From Physcia stellaris (Eukaryota; Ascomycota; Lecanoromycetes; Caliciales; Physciaceae), in contig JABSSW010000009.1 of assembly GCA_018902385.1 (NCBI GenBank), forward strand, positions 186,001-250,000: a DNA stretch of 64,000 nucleotides, in the 5' to 3' direction. Of this stretch, positions 1 to 12,123 are shown in pieces. The notes under the pieces are model-generated. The model made no database searches. It worked only from the letters and a program-made list of their open reading frames with translations, and was not told where the DNA came from. Numbering within the stretch: the stretch's first letter is position 1; every line of letters starts with the position of its first letter. The position numbers and the translations under genes are program-made.

Positions 1-248
1 GGATAGGGCTGTGTCAGCCAAGGCTAGACAGATATCCTCGATAGATAAGCATTTCCCTTCCTCAGACCGCAATTCCTCGATCGTAAGATCTAGCTGTAAC
101 CTTCGAAACTCGTCAACAAAGGCCGAGTTCAACAGCAGTCCTCTAAGGCACCGTCTTTGACAAGATCTCACTTAGACCCAGTGTCTACGTCCACGCCAGT
201 CCCACCCTGAAGTGACTGGTATATGTGAGAGAAACCGTTTAGCCGATC

Positions 249-1325
249 ATGGATATCCAGAACACCGCACATTATGACTTTGGACGTCCGGAGGATGATC
301 TTCAAGCCCCAGACTCTTGTGAAGACACCAGAGTGCCCAATTCGCCGGTATTGGCGCCCGTCAAGTCATCTTGTACGGAACCTGTTAGCGGGAGCCCCGA
401 CTCCAGTGTGGACCTAAACGCTCTTGAAAAAGGCAATGCACTGTCAAGCACACAATCAAAACCAAGCTCTCGCCTCCGTAGGCATCTCCAAGATGACGTG
501 CAGACAGAATGGGCGGATATGCTGCTGCTGCTCTGCTGGTTCACGACTGGTTTCCTGGATAGTACGATCTTCAATGGTATGGCTTGAAAGTATCCTCTAA
601 GTACCGACGCTGGACTGACAGTCCTTATAGCCTACGGTACTTTCGTCTCCATGCAAACAGGTATGTGCGGGTATTTGCATTTCCGTTTCATCATGCTAAC
701 GCCAGTAACAGGAAACACGGTCCTCCTTGGCCTTGGTGCTTCCAATTCAAGGTCCAGCAAACATCCCTACCGCTGGGCCAAGTCGCTCGTGTCTCTTATC
801 TCCTACACAACCGGTTGCATATTCTTTCCAGTGGTCACTCGCAAGCTAGGCTCACAACGACGAAGTACTCTCATAACCTCTTTCGTCTTTCAAGCTATGA
901 TCATCATCGTCTCTGCTGCTGTGGTTCAAAAGGGAGTCGTGGAAGGCCGTCTTGACTATATCACCAATGACATCGAATGGCTGCAAGTGATTCCGATCAT
1001 CCTCCTCAGCTTTCAGGCTCCTGGCCAAGTCTGTGGCAGTCGTCAACTCGGCTACTTCGAAACACCAACGGTAGTCGTCACGACCATGATCTATGACTTC
1101 GGCTCGGATCCGCAACTGTTCCTCGGTTGGAATAAAAACCCAGTACGTAACCGAAGGTTTGCTGGTTTCCTCGCCATGCTGCTAGGAGCAGTCTCTGGAG
1201 GGTGGGTCACCATATCCATGGGCCAAATACACGTGACCTTATGGGTTGCAGCGGCGATCAAGACCTCGATTGCACTGGCGTGGATCGTCTGGCCGAGAAA
1301 GAAGGAGACAAAACAGTGGAACTGA
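249..1325 (+). CDS. DUF1275 (YoaK-like) integral membrane protein
   Basis: Three exons: 249-576, 631-660 and 712-1325, with GT-AG introns of 54 and 51 bp; the phases join cleanly (FN-AYGTFVSMQTG-NTVLLG). The product is about 323 aa. A polar, Ser/Pro-rich N-terminal tail of about 95 residues precedes several hydrophobic helices. The stretch 'AYGTFVSMQTGNTVLLGLG' and the later 'GYFETPTVVVTTMIYDF' are typical of the DUF1275 family, which is widespread in fungi and bacteria and has no settled biochemical role. The start is the first ATG of the open frame, in the context GATCATGG. Length and helix pattern fit a whole gene. A transporter-like role is only a guess. Confidence 0.85.
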
Positions 1326-2527
1326 GGTTTCTCAACAGCTAAAAGGCAGTAGCAGAAGGACAACAGAACTCGACACAACATAGCTGGGCGTTAAGGGTAG
1401 CGGTCCGAGACTGGAGAGTCTTGTTGATCTGGGAGGTCTAATTGTGGGCAATGAAACCCGGGGAGCAATAGAGCGCCATGATTCCACGGAATGACTAGAT
1501 GATTAGACGATTAGATGACCGGCATTCATTTGCCCTTTCGGTTCATTTGCTATATCAGTAAATTGAATCTCTATCATGACTCACGAAACCAACATCCCTT
1601 CCTGGTCTCTGCCTGCCCCAAGAAGAGAATCATCTCGCAGATCAGATTGTTTCCATCCTCCTCATACGGAGAGCCAGTGAAAATGATTGGACAGACGACC
1701 CACGAACCAACCACGTGCACCTTGCAAGCGACTGTCCGATGTAGGATGTGCATTGGAAATCTGTTTGACTCTTGCGCTCTAGAGAATCCTTGATTGAAGA
1801 GACAGTGTGCCTACGTAGTGAGTCTACCGGTTCAGTTCGTCGATAGGACTGTCAACTCTGGTCATTGATCGCCACGCTGCGTTGAGCCCAAGTGGTCGCG
1901 TCCTGCTCAGACCAACATCTCCGGACCAGGTGGCGGATATGTTTCTAGCAAGACTGTGCAAAACAGCTGTACCACTGATCGAACATCATGAGCAGCTCAT
2001 CTGATTTTTGATCACTATGGACAGATAAGCTACAGTCTTGGGCGTGAAAGAGACACGAATATCGAGGTAGAAAAATGCGCTCGAAGATGATTGGGTGTGA
2101 CTTAGGCTTGGCGATGATGACTCAGCAAGCTCGAGATGCAACCAACGACCTTCCCACAACATCTCGCTTGGATCACAGGAACCTCGCGAGCCTGTCGACC
2201 CCTTCCAAGCATGGCCACCATCTCTACCTAGTACTCATAAGATCCGACTGCTTCTCTGGATCGAGCTTCATCAGTCTTCTCGTCCCCAGGTCCCCATACA
2301 AGATGCAGTCAAGGGGCCCACGTGGATAGCATCATTGGCCAACCGCAACTGGCAAGCTCGTCACATCATCCACCATGACGGAAGAGGCAGCTTTTTGACA
2401 GCCCTGGCAATGGATCACTTAAAGAACCATGAACAGGTACATTTACCAGCAACTCTGGTACCTTCACCGCCCAGCTCTCTTCCTGCCCCTGATCTCGACT
2501 TTATCGAAGCTCCTCGAGCCATTGAAG
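1326..2527. other. Intergenic, about 1.2 kb
   Basis: No frame in this stretch shows recognisable protein sequence, and I see no tRNA-like clover or long repeat. It should hold the terminator of the DUF1275 gene and the promoter of the AIM6-like gene. An ATG at 2429 lies in frame with the AIM6-like gene but would place 33 extra residues before its signal peptide. Confidence 0.5.
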
Positions 2528-3531
2528 ATGTATCTCTCCTCAGTCCTGTCCATTATCCTACTGGTCTCATCGGCGATAGTGGCTAGTCCAGATGTCTCGC
2601 CAGCACTCCAAGCTATCCTCAACAAGGCCCACCAAGCTCCGCTTTACACCTATCCAACCAGCCTGACACAGGGCATCATACCCAAGTACATCCATAGCCA
2701 CAACGATTATTGGAGGGACGTTCCCTTCTATAGCGCATTGTCTGTCGGCGCTGTTTCGGTGGAGGCAGATGTCTGGCTTTACAACGGTACGCTGCATGTG
2801 GGCCATGAGCGGGGCGCTTTGACCAGCGAGAGGACCTTCCAGTCGTTGTACATAAACCCGATCTTGGATACCCTCCACCGGCAAAATCCAAACTCCTCCT
2901 TCCTGAAATCTACAACACACAATGGGGTTTTCGACACTGATGGGACGCAAACATTATACCTGTTTGTGGACTTGAAAACGGATGGTCCTACAACTTGGCC
3001 ATATGTCCTCAAAGCTTTGGAGCCACTGTAGGTTAAAAGAAGCCGTGTAATGGCTTACACGTTAGGCTAATAGCATTCAGGCGTTCTGGAGGTTGGCTGT
3101 CCAGGGTGAACAGCACGAACCAGTTCATCTCTGCTGCGGTCACAGTCATCGGCACCGGCAACACTCCGCTCTCTCAAGTACAGCCAGTCGCCGAGCGCTA
3201 CTACTTTTACGATGCCCCCATACCTACCTTAGGCACCACCTTCAGCAACATAACATCCCTCGTCTCGCCCATCGCTTCTACCAATTTCGCAGCGAACTTT
3301 GGCTCGGTCAATGGAACATCCCTCAATGAAACACAGCTCGCTTTGCTGCGGAATCAGGTTGCAACGGCACATGGAAAGGGAATACAGCTGCGATATTGGA
3401 ACCAGCCGGGGTGGCCTATCAGCACTCGGAACGGCATTTGGAGACAATTGAAAAGTGAAGGTGTGGACTTCATCAACGTGGATGACCTGGTGGCTGGTGC
3501 TGGACTAAGCGATGAAAGTAATTATTGGTAG
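2528..3531 (+). CDS. AIM6-like secreted protein (PLC-like phosphodiesterase fold)
   Basis: Two exons, 2528-3027 and 3081-3531, flank a 53-bp intron; the junction reads LEPL-RSGGWL. The product is 316 aa. Starting at 2528 puts a signal peptide (MYLSSVLSIILLVSSAIVAS) at the N-terminus, so I prefer it to the in-frame ATG at 2429. The motif IHSHNDYWRDVPFYSAL (about residues 55-71) followed by SVEADVW and LHVGHE is the hallmark of the Aim6 family. That family shares the TIM-barrel fold of glycerophosphodiester and PI-specific phospholipases, with His and Glu/Asp in the metal-binding positions. Yeast Aim6 was named from a mitochondrial inheritance screen, but no reaction is established. The C-terminus WNQPGWP...INVDDL also fits the family. 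It appears intact. Confidence 0.9.
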
Positions 3532-4621
3532 AGACGTATGTATGTCTGTTGGTATTCAGCGCCATACTACAGAAGGCTCCCTGAGGCCTAACAGCAATCA
3601 ACCTCAAAAATTAGGCCCTACATGAAGTCCTCTCCTAGGTTGATTCGAGGACAGAACTTGTCAAAGCTGGAGGGCAGGCCTACTATTTGGCACCGCGCAA
3701 CCCATTTCTTCGTAGCGTAGATTATGCCGATCAAGAGCACAATGCTCAGCTCCTCTTCAGCGCTTGTTCTGGACGCTTTGCGAAGTCTCTGCTCCATGTC
3801 TGTCAACAACCCGAGCAATACTTGCCGACTACTGGCACCGGAAAAGATTGAGAACCGCAGCGACAAAAAATACAGAAACTCGACTTGGGAATGAGATCTG
3901 GCTCAAAGATACTTTTATATCGCATACATACATACAATATGCTAAATTCTTGCCACTGCGATTTCATCCTCGTCAACTTCCTTTTCGTGCTCATCTTTTC
4001 TCCAGAGGCGGTTGCTGCTCTCTGTCTATCGGCGACTACCGGATTCATTCCTGGCGTTAAACTCGAGTTTCCTTGCAACACGTAAACCAGGAGCGGCTGA
4101 GGACCTTTCGGCGAAGTTAATGGACCACATTGGCCAGTAAGATAGGAGACTGTTTCTGGGGGTCAAGCTTCTCTTGGCTGTACCACCCGGAAGTTACAGC
4201 CTTGCATATAGGGCGCTAACGTACCTTAGCATTGCAAGTGAGCTCTCTTCAGCGCGCAAGCTCTTCCAACCACAGCTGATCATGTCTTGAATCAGAATCA
4301 CTTGAAATTGGATGCCGCCCAAACACTCCAATCAAGCCCGTAAGCGATCAAAACTGGTGTTCTACAGCATTTTCGATGAAGAAAGGCAGACTGGAGCTGA
4401 ATATGTAGTCCTTCTCGACCCTTGGAAGCGTGGACGATTGAGACACAAGACCAATTTCATGGTATATAACGTGGGTTTCCGGCGGCTTACAATCTGGGAC
4501 AAACTTTGTGCTTCTCGAATACGTCTTGATTCTCTGCTCTAGCGTCAACGCCGTTGCTTATATACTACTTCATTCTCAAGCCCTCAAGAGCTGTTCGGAC
4601 TCGAAGGGTGTTTCCACAGTC
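3532..4621. other. Intergenic, about 1.1 kb
   Basis: I see no supported gene. A 76-codon open frame at 4312-4542 lacks recognisable domains and sits where the promoter and leader of the downstream membrane-protein gene would be expected, so I leave it out. Confidence 0.4.
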
Positions 4622-6132
4622 ATGGACAACACATCATGTGTGGCGAAAAAGAACATTACTTGTGGGCTTCCTGATTCACTTCAAGCCAATGGTGCCATTG
4701 CGGGTGTTGGTGTACGTACTCCAAGTGTTCGACAAGGGTTCGGCAGCGGCTAACTGTTTCCACCAGACCTTCGCTGCATTCATTTACCCTCTCGATTTTG
4801 GCACTTGTGACGGCTTTGTTCTTATTGTGTATCGAATTGTACGGTCAATTTACCGACTCTACAGATCAGTAAGTAATGCAACAATCTAATGAAAAAGAGA
4901 TAAGCTTTACGCTGATAAAGTTGGACTAAGGCAGGAACGAATGAAACGGATACGGAAGGCTACATGTACTGTCTTAGTTGGCCTGAGTGATACCCAAGCG
5001 GTGACAAGTCTCGCACTCGCTATCCCCACCTTGACAGCCGTGCGCTGTACGATCTCCGCATATCATTACAATCTAGTATGCTACCTTTGTGTGATGGCCA
5101 GCTCGTCATATTTCAGCACCGCTTTGGTAATCCACGAGATCGACGAACGAAGAAGGAAATTTTTGCCTCGATTCCTACTAACGGTAGCAAATCTCATTTG
5201 CACTACCGTGCTGGTATATAAAAGATTCGAGAACAAGATTTTTCCAAAACTCAGCCCAAATGCTATGCCGCAAAGCAATAAGACTAGCACTGGCCTTGTA
5301 TTGCCTGCTGCTTGCTTCCTTGAATATCCAGGCGCCAACATATTGAATGGATCTTTGGCCAATTTCACGGGGTCTGATCAATGGACACAGAATTCTTCAC
5401 ACCCTCAAAAGAATCATACAGGCTCGGCTCCGTCGAATGGGACATTACAAAACTACTTCAAGTTCAGCTCCGAGGATGTTCTATCCACGCATTTAGAGGA
5501 TATCTTCATTGCCGTTCTAATAACGACTGTCATTTTTTTTGGCGCGCAATTGATCAGATTATGTTGCACCGGGAATGCTGAAGGTCGAGAGATGCTGATT
5601 CGCGGTTCTTCTTTGGGTTCGAAAAGGGCCATGGACGTTGTACGTGCATGTTTCTGGGTCGTATCTGTTGTCCAACTGATTATTGGAACGGTACGCTTCG
5701 TGAAGCTACAAAGGTGGATGATCCGTTCAAACTGGTTTGGTAAAGGGGATGAACGGGGACTGGAAGGCTCGATTGGGCAGTTCATGCCACTCGTGATGCT
5801 GATTTTACCTGTGCTCGGTTTCTTAGGCGCTCTTTTGGGTACGTAAGCTTTGTTCAAAACCGCGAGTGGTTGCTAATGCGTACCATTTTTGTTAGATTAC
5901 AGCATCGATCATGAAGAGCGCAAACCAGGATATGACGCTCGAAGAGCTTTTCAGCTGGAATATTTGAATCGAAGTAAGTAGTTCAGCGGCATCGTCTTCA
6001 TGTCAAGGTCCTGATCTTGTCAAGGACCCAGCTACGGCAGGCTTCAGTAAAGGAAGCAGTCTCTTCAACTTCACGCCTATCACTACCGATCATTTTTCTC
6101 TCAGGCGAGCACCCAACAATGACCGGCTTTAA
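4622..6132 (+). CDS. Multi-spanning fungal membrane protein, unknown function
   Basis: Exons 4622-4711, 4767-4868, 4935-5838 and probably two more separated by introns 5839-5895 (GTACGT...TTAG) and 5974-6040 (GTAAGT...GGCAG). All phases agree. The start at 4622 gives MDNTSCVAKKNITCG, an extracellular-looking Cys/Asn-rich N-terminus. The core contains 'VLVGLSDTQAVTSLALAI' and 'CTISAYHYNLVCYLCVMAS', matching a broad family of uncharacterised ascomycete multi-helix proteins, followed by an N-glycosylation-rich loop and three further helices. The last exon (6041-6132) would encode FSKGSSLFNFTPITTDHFSL and beyond. If intron 5974-6040 is not removed, the protein ends at 5981 instead. Function unknown. 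Confidence 0.7.
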
Positions 6133-8103
6133 GCAAACCGAAAGATCGAAGATATGCACGGGATTGTCTCAAATTCACATCTTATCAATCATAAAAAGCT
6201 TGATGACATAGCGAGGCGACCATCAAGAAGAGGCTATCATTCCACCTTGGTACACTTAACACGAATCACCCCATTGCATACTCAATAATCCGTCAACGCG
6301 AACAACCTGAACGCCGCTCTCTCCAAACCCACCGTTGAACGTATCTCAGATCTTAGATCCCTACCGCAGCAAGCATTCAACCAAGCAAAAAGGGCTCTAT
6401 CAAAATCCTGCCCCGGCCATCTAAACGTGCGCCAACGAGGTTGGCTATGTACCGCAATCCTGTCTCCGCTGAGCATCAATACTTTAGAGCATGCGAGACA
6501 AGTGCAACTTTCACTTTCATTCTCCCAGCTCATCTCGTACACCCTCAATTCCACGTTTATTCCCGCCTTACTCATCTCATTTTCTCGTTCTACCTCTCTC
6601 TACTACTTCAGACGAGTTCGCAGAAAGCCAAGATGCTCCAACGACAGGATAAGGGCAGCCAGTGATTGACACGTTGTTCGCATAGGGAGTTCAACGTGTC
6701 AGAGAGAGTTCAACGTGTCAATTCAGTGTATTGTAAGAAGTTATAGCGCCTAGGCGCAACCCGACTAATTCTACACGAATCATGCTTTTACACAATAGAA
6801 GGCTAATCCACAACCTTCCAAATTATTCAATTTAGTGTATAAATCAGAATTCCTGTAAGGACAACGGTGCAGCAGAATTCGGGAAGGGACTTGTTCAAAA
6901 TGTCGGAGACACGATCGTTGATGTCACCATTGTATACAGAGATCAGTGGTAAAGATAGACGTAGTACGCAATGGATATCAGAGAAGCGCAAGTACAAATA
7001 CGGCTGAGCTCCAGTGCTTTTTATGTCATGCTACTACCTGAACGGCGGTGTGCCAGGACAGACAGCATGCAGCTCGCGTATCATCATTACATACAGATCC
7101 CCTCTTTGACCCTGATCAGATTTGCATAGGGCACGACAACGTTACATGAGGCAACCCATGCAGCTCATGCGGAAAGCTATGCCGCCTTGGAATCGCCTGA
7201 CTTAAGCATCCCGATCTATGTACCTCATCACGTTCTGACAGTCCAGCGGGGCTGGTAAGATACATCTTTGATGTTCAATCCATATAGGCATGTTATCAAC
7301 TCGTCCGGTCTACATCAATTGTTGAAGGCTGTTGCCAATTCTAAACCTTCAGGGAATCGGATTAGATTTCATTTGGAGAAAGCCGCTTTGATCGAACTGT
7401 CTCCACGGTGCTTTATCTTCGTGGTTCGGTAAACATTCAGCTGGTGAATTATGGTTTCCATTCTGGTCTACTTCACTCTTCCGTCTCTTCTCTTGCACAA
7501 TTGATCCGATCTATGATCACTGATCGACCAAAGGATCCACCAGCGGACTTGTACCTCCTGGTTATCTGTGTTCATCTCGCATCTCCACGAGCTCATGAAC
7601 GTGAATTTGGCGCCATATCGGGAGATCGTGGGGATGATTGAACTCGATCGCTATACTTGTCTAGCCGAGATGCCTTCCAAGCCTTGGAGTTTAGCAGGCA
7701 CGGTATGACACGTGCTATAGTAACGAGGCACTAAGCTGTGGAATCAATAGAAGTTACACGTCAAGATATTTAGTTGGGAGATCGACAGGCATGTCTGTTG
7801 AAAACAAGTTGTTCTGGGTAATGCAGAACCATACTCGCTTTTTTTCCACAACATCCATATTTGGGTTAACCTTCTGGTGATGCCAGGGTATGCATATTAC
7901 CGATCCCATCGGCCGTGAAAGAATCACCAAGCCCCGGGCAGTGTTGGTCGATGATCCTTCCAGTCCATGTTTGAATACCATCAGTATTGTTTATGTGGTC
8001 CCGAAGAACAGATCACACCAAGACGATACATCAATCCCAGTAATCGCAGCCCGCTATTGTGTCATCCAGGCACATCGGTGTTACTCTCTACCGTCGTGCA
8101 TGA
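6133..8103. other. Gene-poor stretch, about 2.0 kb
   Basis: No convincing gene. The short frames here lack domains and overlap each other on opposite strands. The only structure I can point to is the repeat cluster at 6666-6721. The right part should contain the 3' end region of the Zn2Cys6 gene. Confidence 0.4.
6666..6721. repeat. Inverted/direct repeat cluster around AACGTGTCA
   Basis: TTGACACGTTG (6666-6676) is a perfect 11-bp inverted copy of CAACGTGTCAA (6711-6721). A 14-bp direct repeat AGTTCAACGTGTCA occurs at 6688-6701 and 6707-6720. Three copies of one 9-mer in 56 bp is more than I expect by chance. It could be a cluster of binding sites, a hairpin, or the edge of a decayed element. 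Confidence 0.6.
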
Positions 8104-9928
8104 TCATCTCTTGAACCACACAGGATCGCAGAAAAGGAAGATCTTCTGCAACCGTTTCACTTGCTGCTTTATCCAATCCAGCTGCCCCTCGCGCAAGACG
8201 ATTGGAATTGCATCATCCTCTGGTTCTGCGAGTCGCCATAGGTTTACCAATTGCGGGAAAAGGATCCAGCCGCCAGACGCGGCTGCTTGGGTTTGATGAT
8301 TGGATCCTAAGCTAGGAAAACGTATGGGCAAACCAAGGTCCTGATCGAATCTAAATGTGTAGGGGAAGTTAGTCATCGCGCTGTACGATGGATTCTTCGG
8401 GACGACTGTATCACCGAGATAGAAGGGGACCGTCTCGCAGATAAAGTCCGCTAGCTTTTGGACGCTTTCGTCTACTCTGGAGAGTAGCTCCCGGTGCTCC
8501 TCGCTGTCCAGCAAACTGACTTCGTCAGCGAAGGACTGTCGCATAATCTGAAGCGTGAGTAAATATCGAAATGAGAACAGAATCCAAGTGCCGCCAATTG
8601 AAAGGTTCGTCCATACACTGCAGCGGGTGCCGTAGAAGCCAGCGTTCTGGATGGACTCCATCACCGCATCGCGCGCGAGATACTCTGGTAACCATTCGCG
8701 GTCAACGATGCTTGCTTTCCAGTCCAGAAGAAGTTCTTCAATCCCAAGCGCTTCAGAGATGATTTCCTCGTACTGTGCACGGCGGTCATCAAGATGCCTC
8801 TGGTGTCGGCTGTCAAGGTGTATTGCCCATTGACGGCTCTGAATGCGAGACAAAGTCAATGATAGTAAGTCGAGCTTTGTAGCTTTCGTATCGTTCACAG
8901 ACGCATGAGCGAACAGGTAGTCCGATTGCCATGGGAACGGTTTCCTTGAAGAAAGCAAATAAGGCAGGAGTGTATGTCGGACGGCTCCGATCAGCGCGCG
9001 ACTTTGCGATGTTTCCAAGTTGGTAAACCCTCGATGCTCAATCATCGCTAGAGCTCCTTGCTTATGCTTCCCATAGTCCACTGGTCCCGGTGCATAATGC
9101 AACAGTAGCGCGTCGTACAGATCAAAAATCAAGATGGTCATAAGAATCTCGTCCGTTGAGCTTGAATGAGGGTCGCGCAAGGTTCTCCGGGCGGCAGCAA
9201 TTGCTCGGGTGAAGAGACTCTGCGCAGGTCGCGTATGGCAGCCCCGGAAAGACCACATCATAGCGATGTTTATAGTAACCGCAGCAGTTGCTAGCCGCAA
9301 GGAGGACTGAGTCGCTGCTCGCAAGTACATTGGTTGCCATAGTTGGTTGAAGCCGAGGGCCTCGGGATCGAACGCTGTACCAGCATAGTGGCGGAAGAAG
9401 AAGCAAATGGAAGCGTCCAATCCGTCCTGTCTAAGAGAGCAAGGAATTGAGCTTTTAAAATCAATGGAGTCCTTCTGCACCATTACACCTGGTAACGTGC
9501 CAGCTGGCGAGTCTATCGCTTGACGGGCGGAGCTGGCTCGATCATTTTCTGGGCAATATACTACCCATTTGGGCGAAGTCTTGCTACGCGTGGTAGCCGA
9601 GCTTGAGGAGTCTGCGGTGATAATCCCTGCGATGTTTTCGCTGGTGGAAGCTGCGCTGTTTTTCGTTGAATGTCCTGCATCTCTTGCTCTAGTCTGTCGT
9701 TCGAGGTGGCGCCGTACGACTTGGTTTTGAGGTCTGTGTTTGCCATCAAACGCATCGCTGTAGCCTGGACAGCTCTTCTTTCGCCGAATGCAATTGTTGC
9801 ACGCTGGCTGGGTTCGATCGCACTGATAGATATTAGTCTTCCTCCAAAATTCGAGTCCTTGGGAATCCGACCTTGACTCGGCGAGTCCGGCAAACTCCGC
9901 AGCCTGTGCTTGGTCCGTTGTACACCAT
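8104..9928 (-). CDS. Zn2Cys6 (GAL4-type) transcription factor with fungal-specific domain
   Basis: The zinc cluster is split by an intron. Exon 1 (9928-9872) encodes MVYNGPSTGCGVCRTRRVK. A 49-bp intron (9871-9823, GTCGGA...CTATCAG with a CTAAT branch-like site) follows, and exon 2 (9822-8104) opens with CDRTQPACNNCIRRKKSCPGY. Together they give CX2CX6CX6CX2CX6C, a complete binuclear zinc cluster, and a 591-aa protein. Exon 2's frame stays open upstream into the intron, so a single-exon model starting near 9951 would lose half of the DNA-binding domain. The region after about residue 150 (HYAGTAFDPEALGF, WSFRGCHTRPAQSLFTRAI, ILIFDLYDALL) resembles the fungal transcription-factor middle domain. 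Its targets are unknown. The A-T-TE synthetase lies 11 kb away, and a regulatory link is only possible. Confidence 0.93.
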
Positions 9929-12123
9929 CCCTTATCACGGAGCATGCACATACATCACCTACGATAATGCTGAAGTGGCAGATCATGTAGAGTGGAGGGC
10001 AAAAGGCCAAGAGTCTGATCAAACTCAGCCACAAAACCGTTATCATCCTACCGCGGCGTCGATGCTTTAAAATAAGATGAGCAGGCCTAGCGACGCGAAG
10101 GATGATCCTAGTGTCGCAAATTGACGTCATACTTGCTTTGTGACATCCAGAACTGCCCGGGGATAGACGTTTCGTGGAACATCAATTCCTCCGACTTGAG
10201 ACGCGCGAATAGCAAGCATCGCATCTTGGATTTTGGTGCAGATCATGAGGCTATGGCGCCATCCCTCCCTGACTTAGTGTTTAGCTCACTCACTAGGATC
10301 CGCTAAATGCTAGATCCCAGCTCGCTTAGTGTTCGGAGCCTTATTAGTCCGTGTGTCCTGCTCTATGGTGTATCTTTGTAGTCCTAAGGCATCACATGAA
10401 GCCGATAATCATCAGCGATCTATCCTCTAAACAGGCCAACAACCAGTATGACTCTGCCCCGCCCAGATCGACTCGAAGCGCTCAGCTCTTGTAAACATAG
10501 CTACAAAACCTCACTGTCTATTTGTACGGACTCGCGGCAAAACGCATCTCTTAGTGTGTCTCATCGACGTGCACGACAAAAAATTGACTATGCGACCCCA
10601 CGATGCTGTAGTGCTGATGCCCATTCTCCTTTTTAAGGGATCATTGGATTACGTTGCAATCACCGAGACTAATCTGTAAGCATGTAGCGGTACGTGTTCT
10701 CTATCCCGTCTCTATCTCTAAGATCTAGTAGTCAATTCAGCTTTCGGACGCAACGAAGAGATTTAATATCATAATTCTTTTTGTTAAAAAAGAGCCAGGA
10801 TGCATATACACACATTTCAGCTCTGTAAATTGAACTCGACAGCTCATTATTTCTCTTATGACTTTTCCCAATTTCGTTCATCGATGTGATATAGGAGCAG
10901 ACACTCTGTCAGCGCCCAAAGTTGAGCACGACAAAATATAACCAATCACGATATCAAACCACGACTGCGCATATCGAATCCAAGAATCAACTACAGAAGT
11001 GCGTGTATCAAATTGAATCTGCAGAGAAAGACGCTTGCGAGGACTTCCAGACTTGAAAGGAGTTTTGTCAATCTAGTGGTTTCCTTTATCACAAAATTTC
11101 CTCTTTTCTTGAATGTTATCAACCTCTATCCTTTGTAAAGCAACATCAAAATTCTCACATACCTTTCCTCGTAAAAAATCACTACAGCTGGATTCCAGTG
11201 CTTGGAGAAAACCCTCGTTCACAATGCCTTAGGCCCTTTAGCGGGGCTACACAAATATCATTGAGCGTGATCTAGGCCCCGGATTGGTTTGGAATTGCTG
11301 GTATACAAGTGCTTAAAATATGATCTTGCTGGAGTATTCCAGGAAATGACCTAGTTTACTTACTATGTACGGAGGTAACCAGAGTGCGTACTGAGTCCGC
11401 CGAGCCCCAATGTCCTGCGCAAAGCCCAACACTTCACCGTCAAAGAGAGGCGGAGAATATGGATCATCAATGGTCGGTGAGGCGCTGAACCCGTGTCCTC
11501 TTTGGAGATGTGAGGCTTTGATATATGGGGCATAGACTCAGCCTCGGATCTCTCCATCTTTCCTCGAACAAGACCTCTTTGCCCACCGTACTTCTCAGCA
11601 GACCCAAGTGTCCACCGCTGGCGTATAGCAACCCTTTCAGTGCTGTGCAAATCGGGTATACCTTTGCTGAGCATGAAGGTGATGCGGATTTCTGCAGGAG
11701 CAGGAGCACACGTCTCGGACCTGGACTCCCCACCTCAACCCCAGTGACAGATTCAACAATCACCAGTCCTAGCGTGTTCGTTACTTGATGCCTCCTTGAT
11801 TGAGGGCTGTCAGCCTAACTTTATTTCAAGCATATGCTGTCCTTGAGATATTGTCTCCTCGTCGCTACCAGCCGTCGAAGTTTTTTCGTTCGCGCGGCAC
11901 TTTATTATCCTCAACCATTCGTATCTCCAAGATATAGCAGACCAGACGAATGAGAGAGTTGACGGTGAACTAATTGATGTCTGCTTTGGAGGATTTGCTT
12001 GTCTATCTTGTTTGAATCTAGGGGTTCGCGGATATACAAGTTCATATCTTGCTATCACAGAACCCCTTGCCCTAGTCCTCGAGCGCATCTCACCCTTCCA
12101 CACGCCCGTGCCCTCAATCCAAC
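9929..12123. other. Intergenic, about 2.2 kb, partly AT-rich
   Basis: It lies between the divergently placed promoter of the Zn2Cys6 gene and the 3' end of the phospholipase-D-like gene. About 10.7-11.2 kb is AT-rich. Frames at 11363-11788 read on both strands without any family resemblance. I see no RNA gene or element with clear ends. Confidence 0.4.

Noticed and set aside
4312-4542. 76-codon frame upstream of the 4.6-kb membrane protein
   Set aside because: It has no domain, no signal peptide and no phase-compatible splice to the downstream exons.
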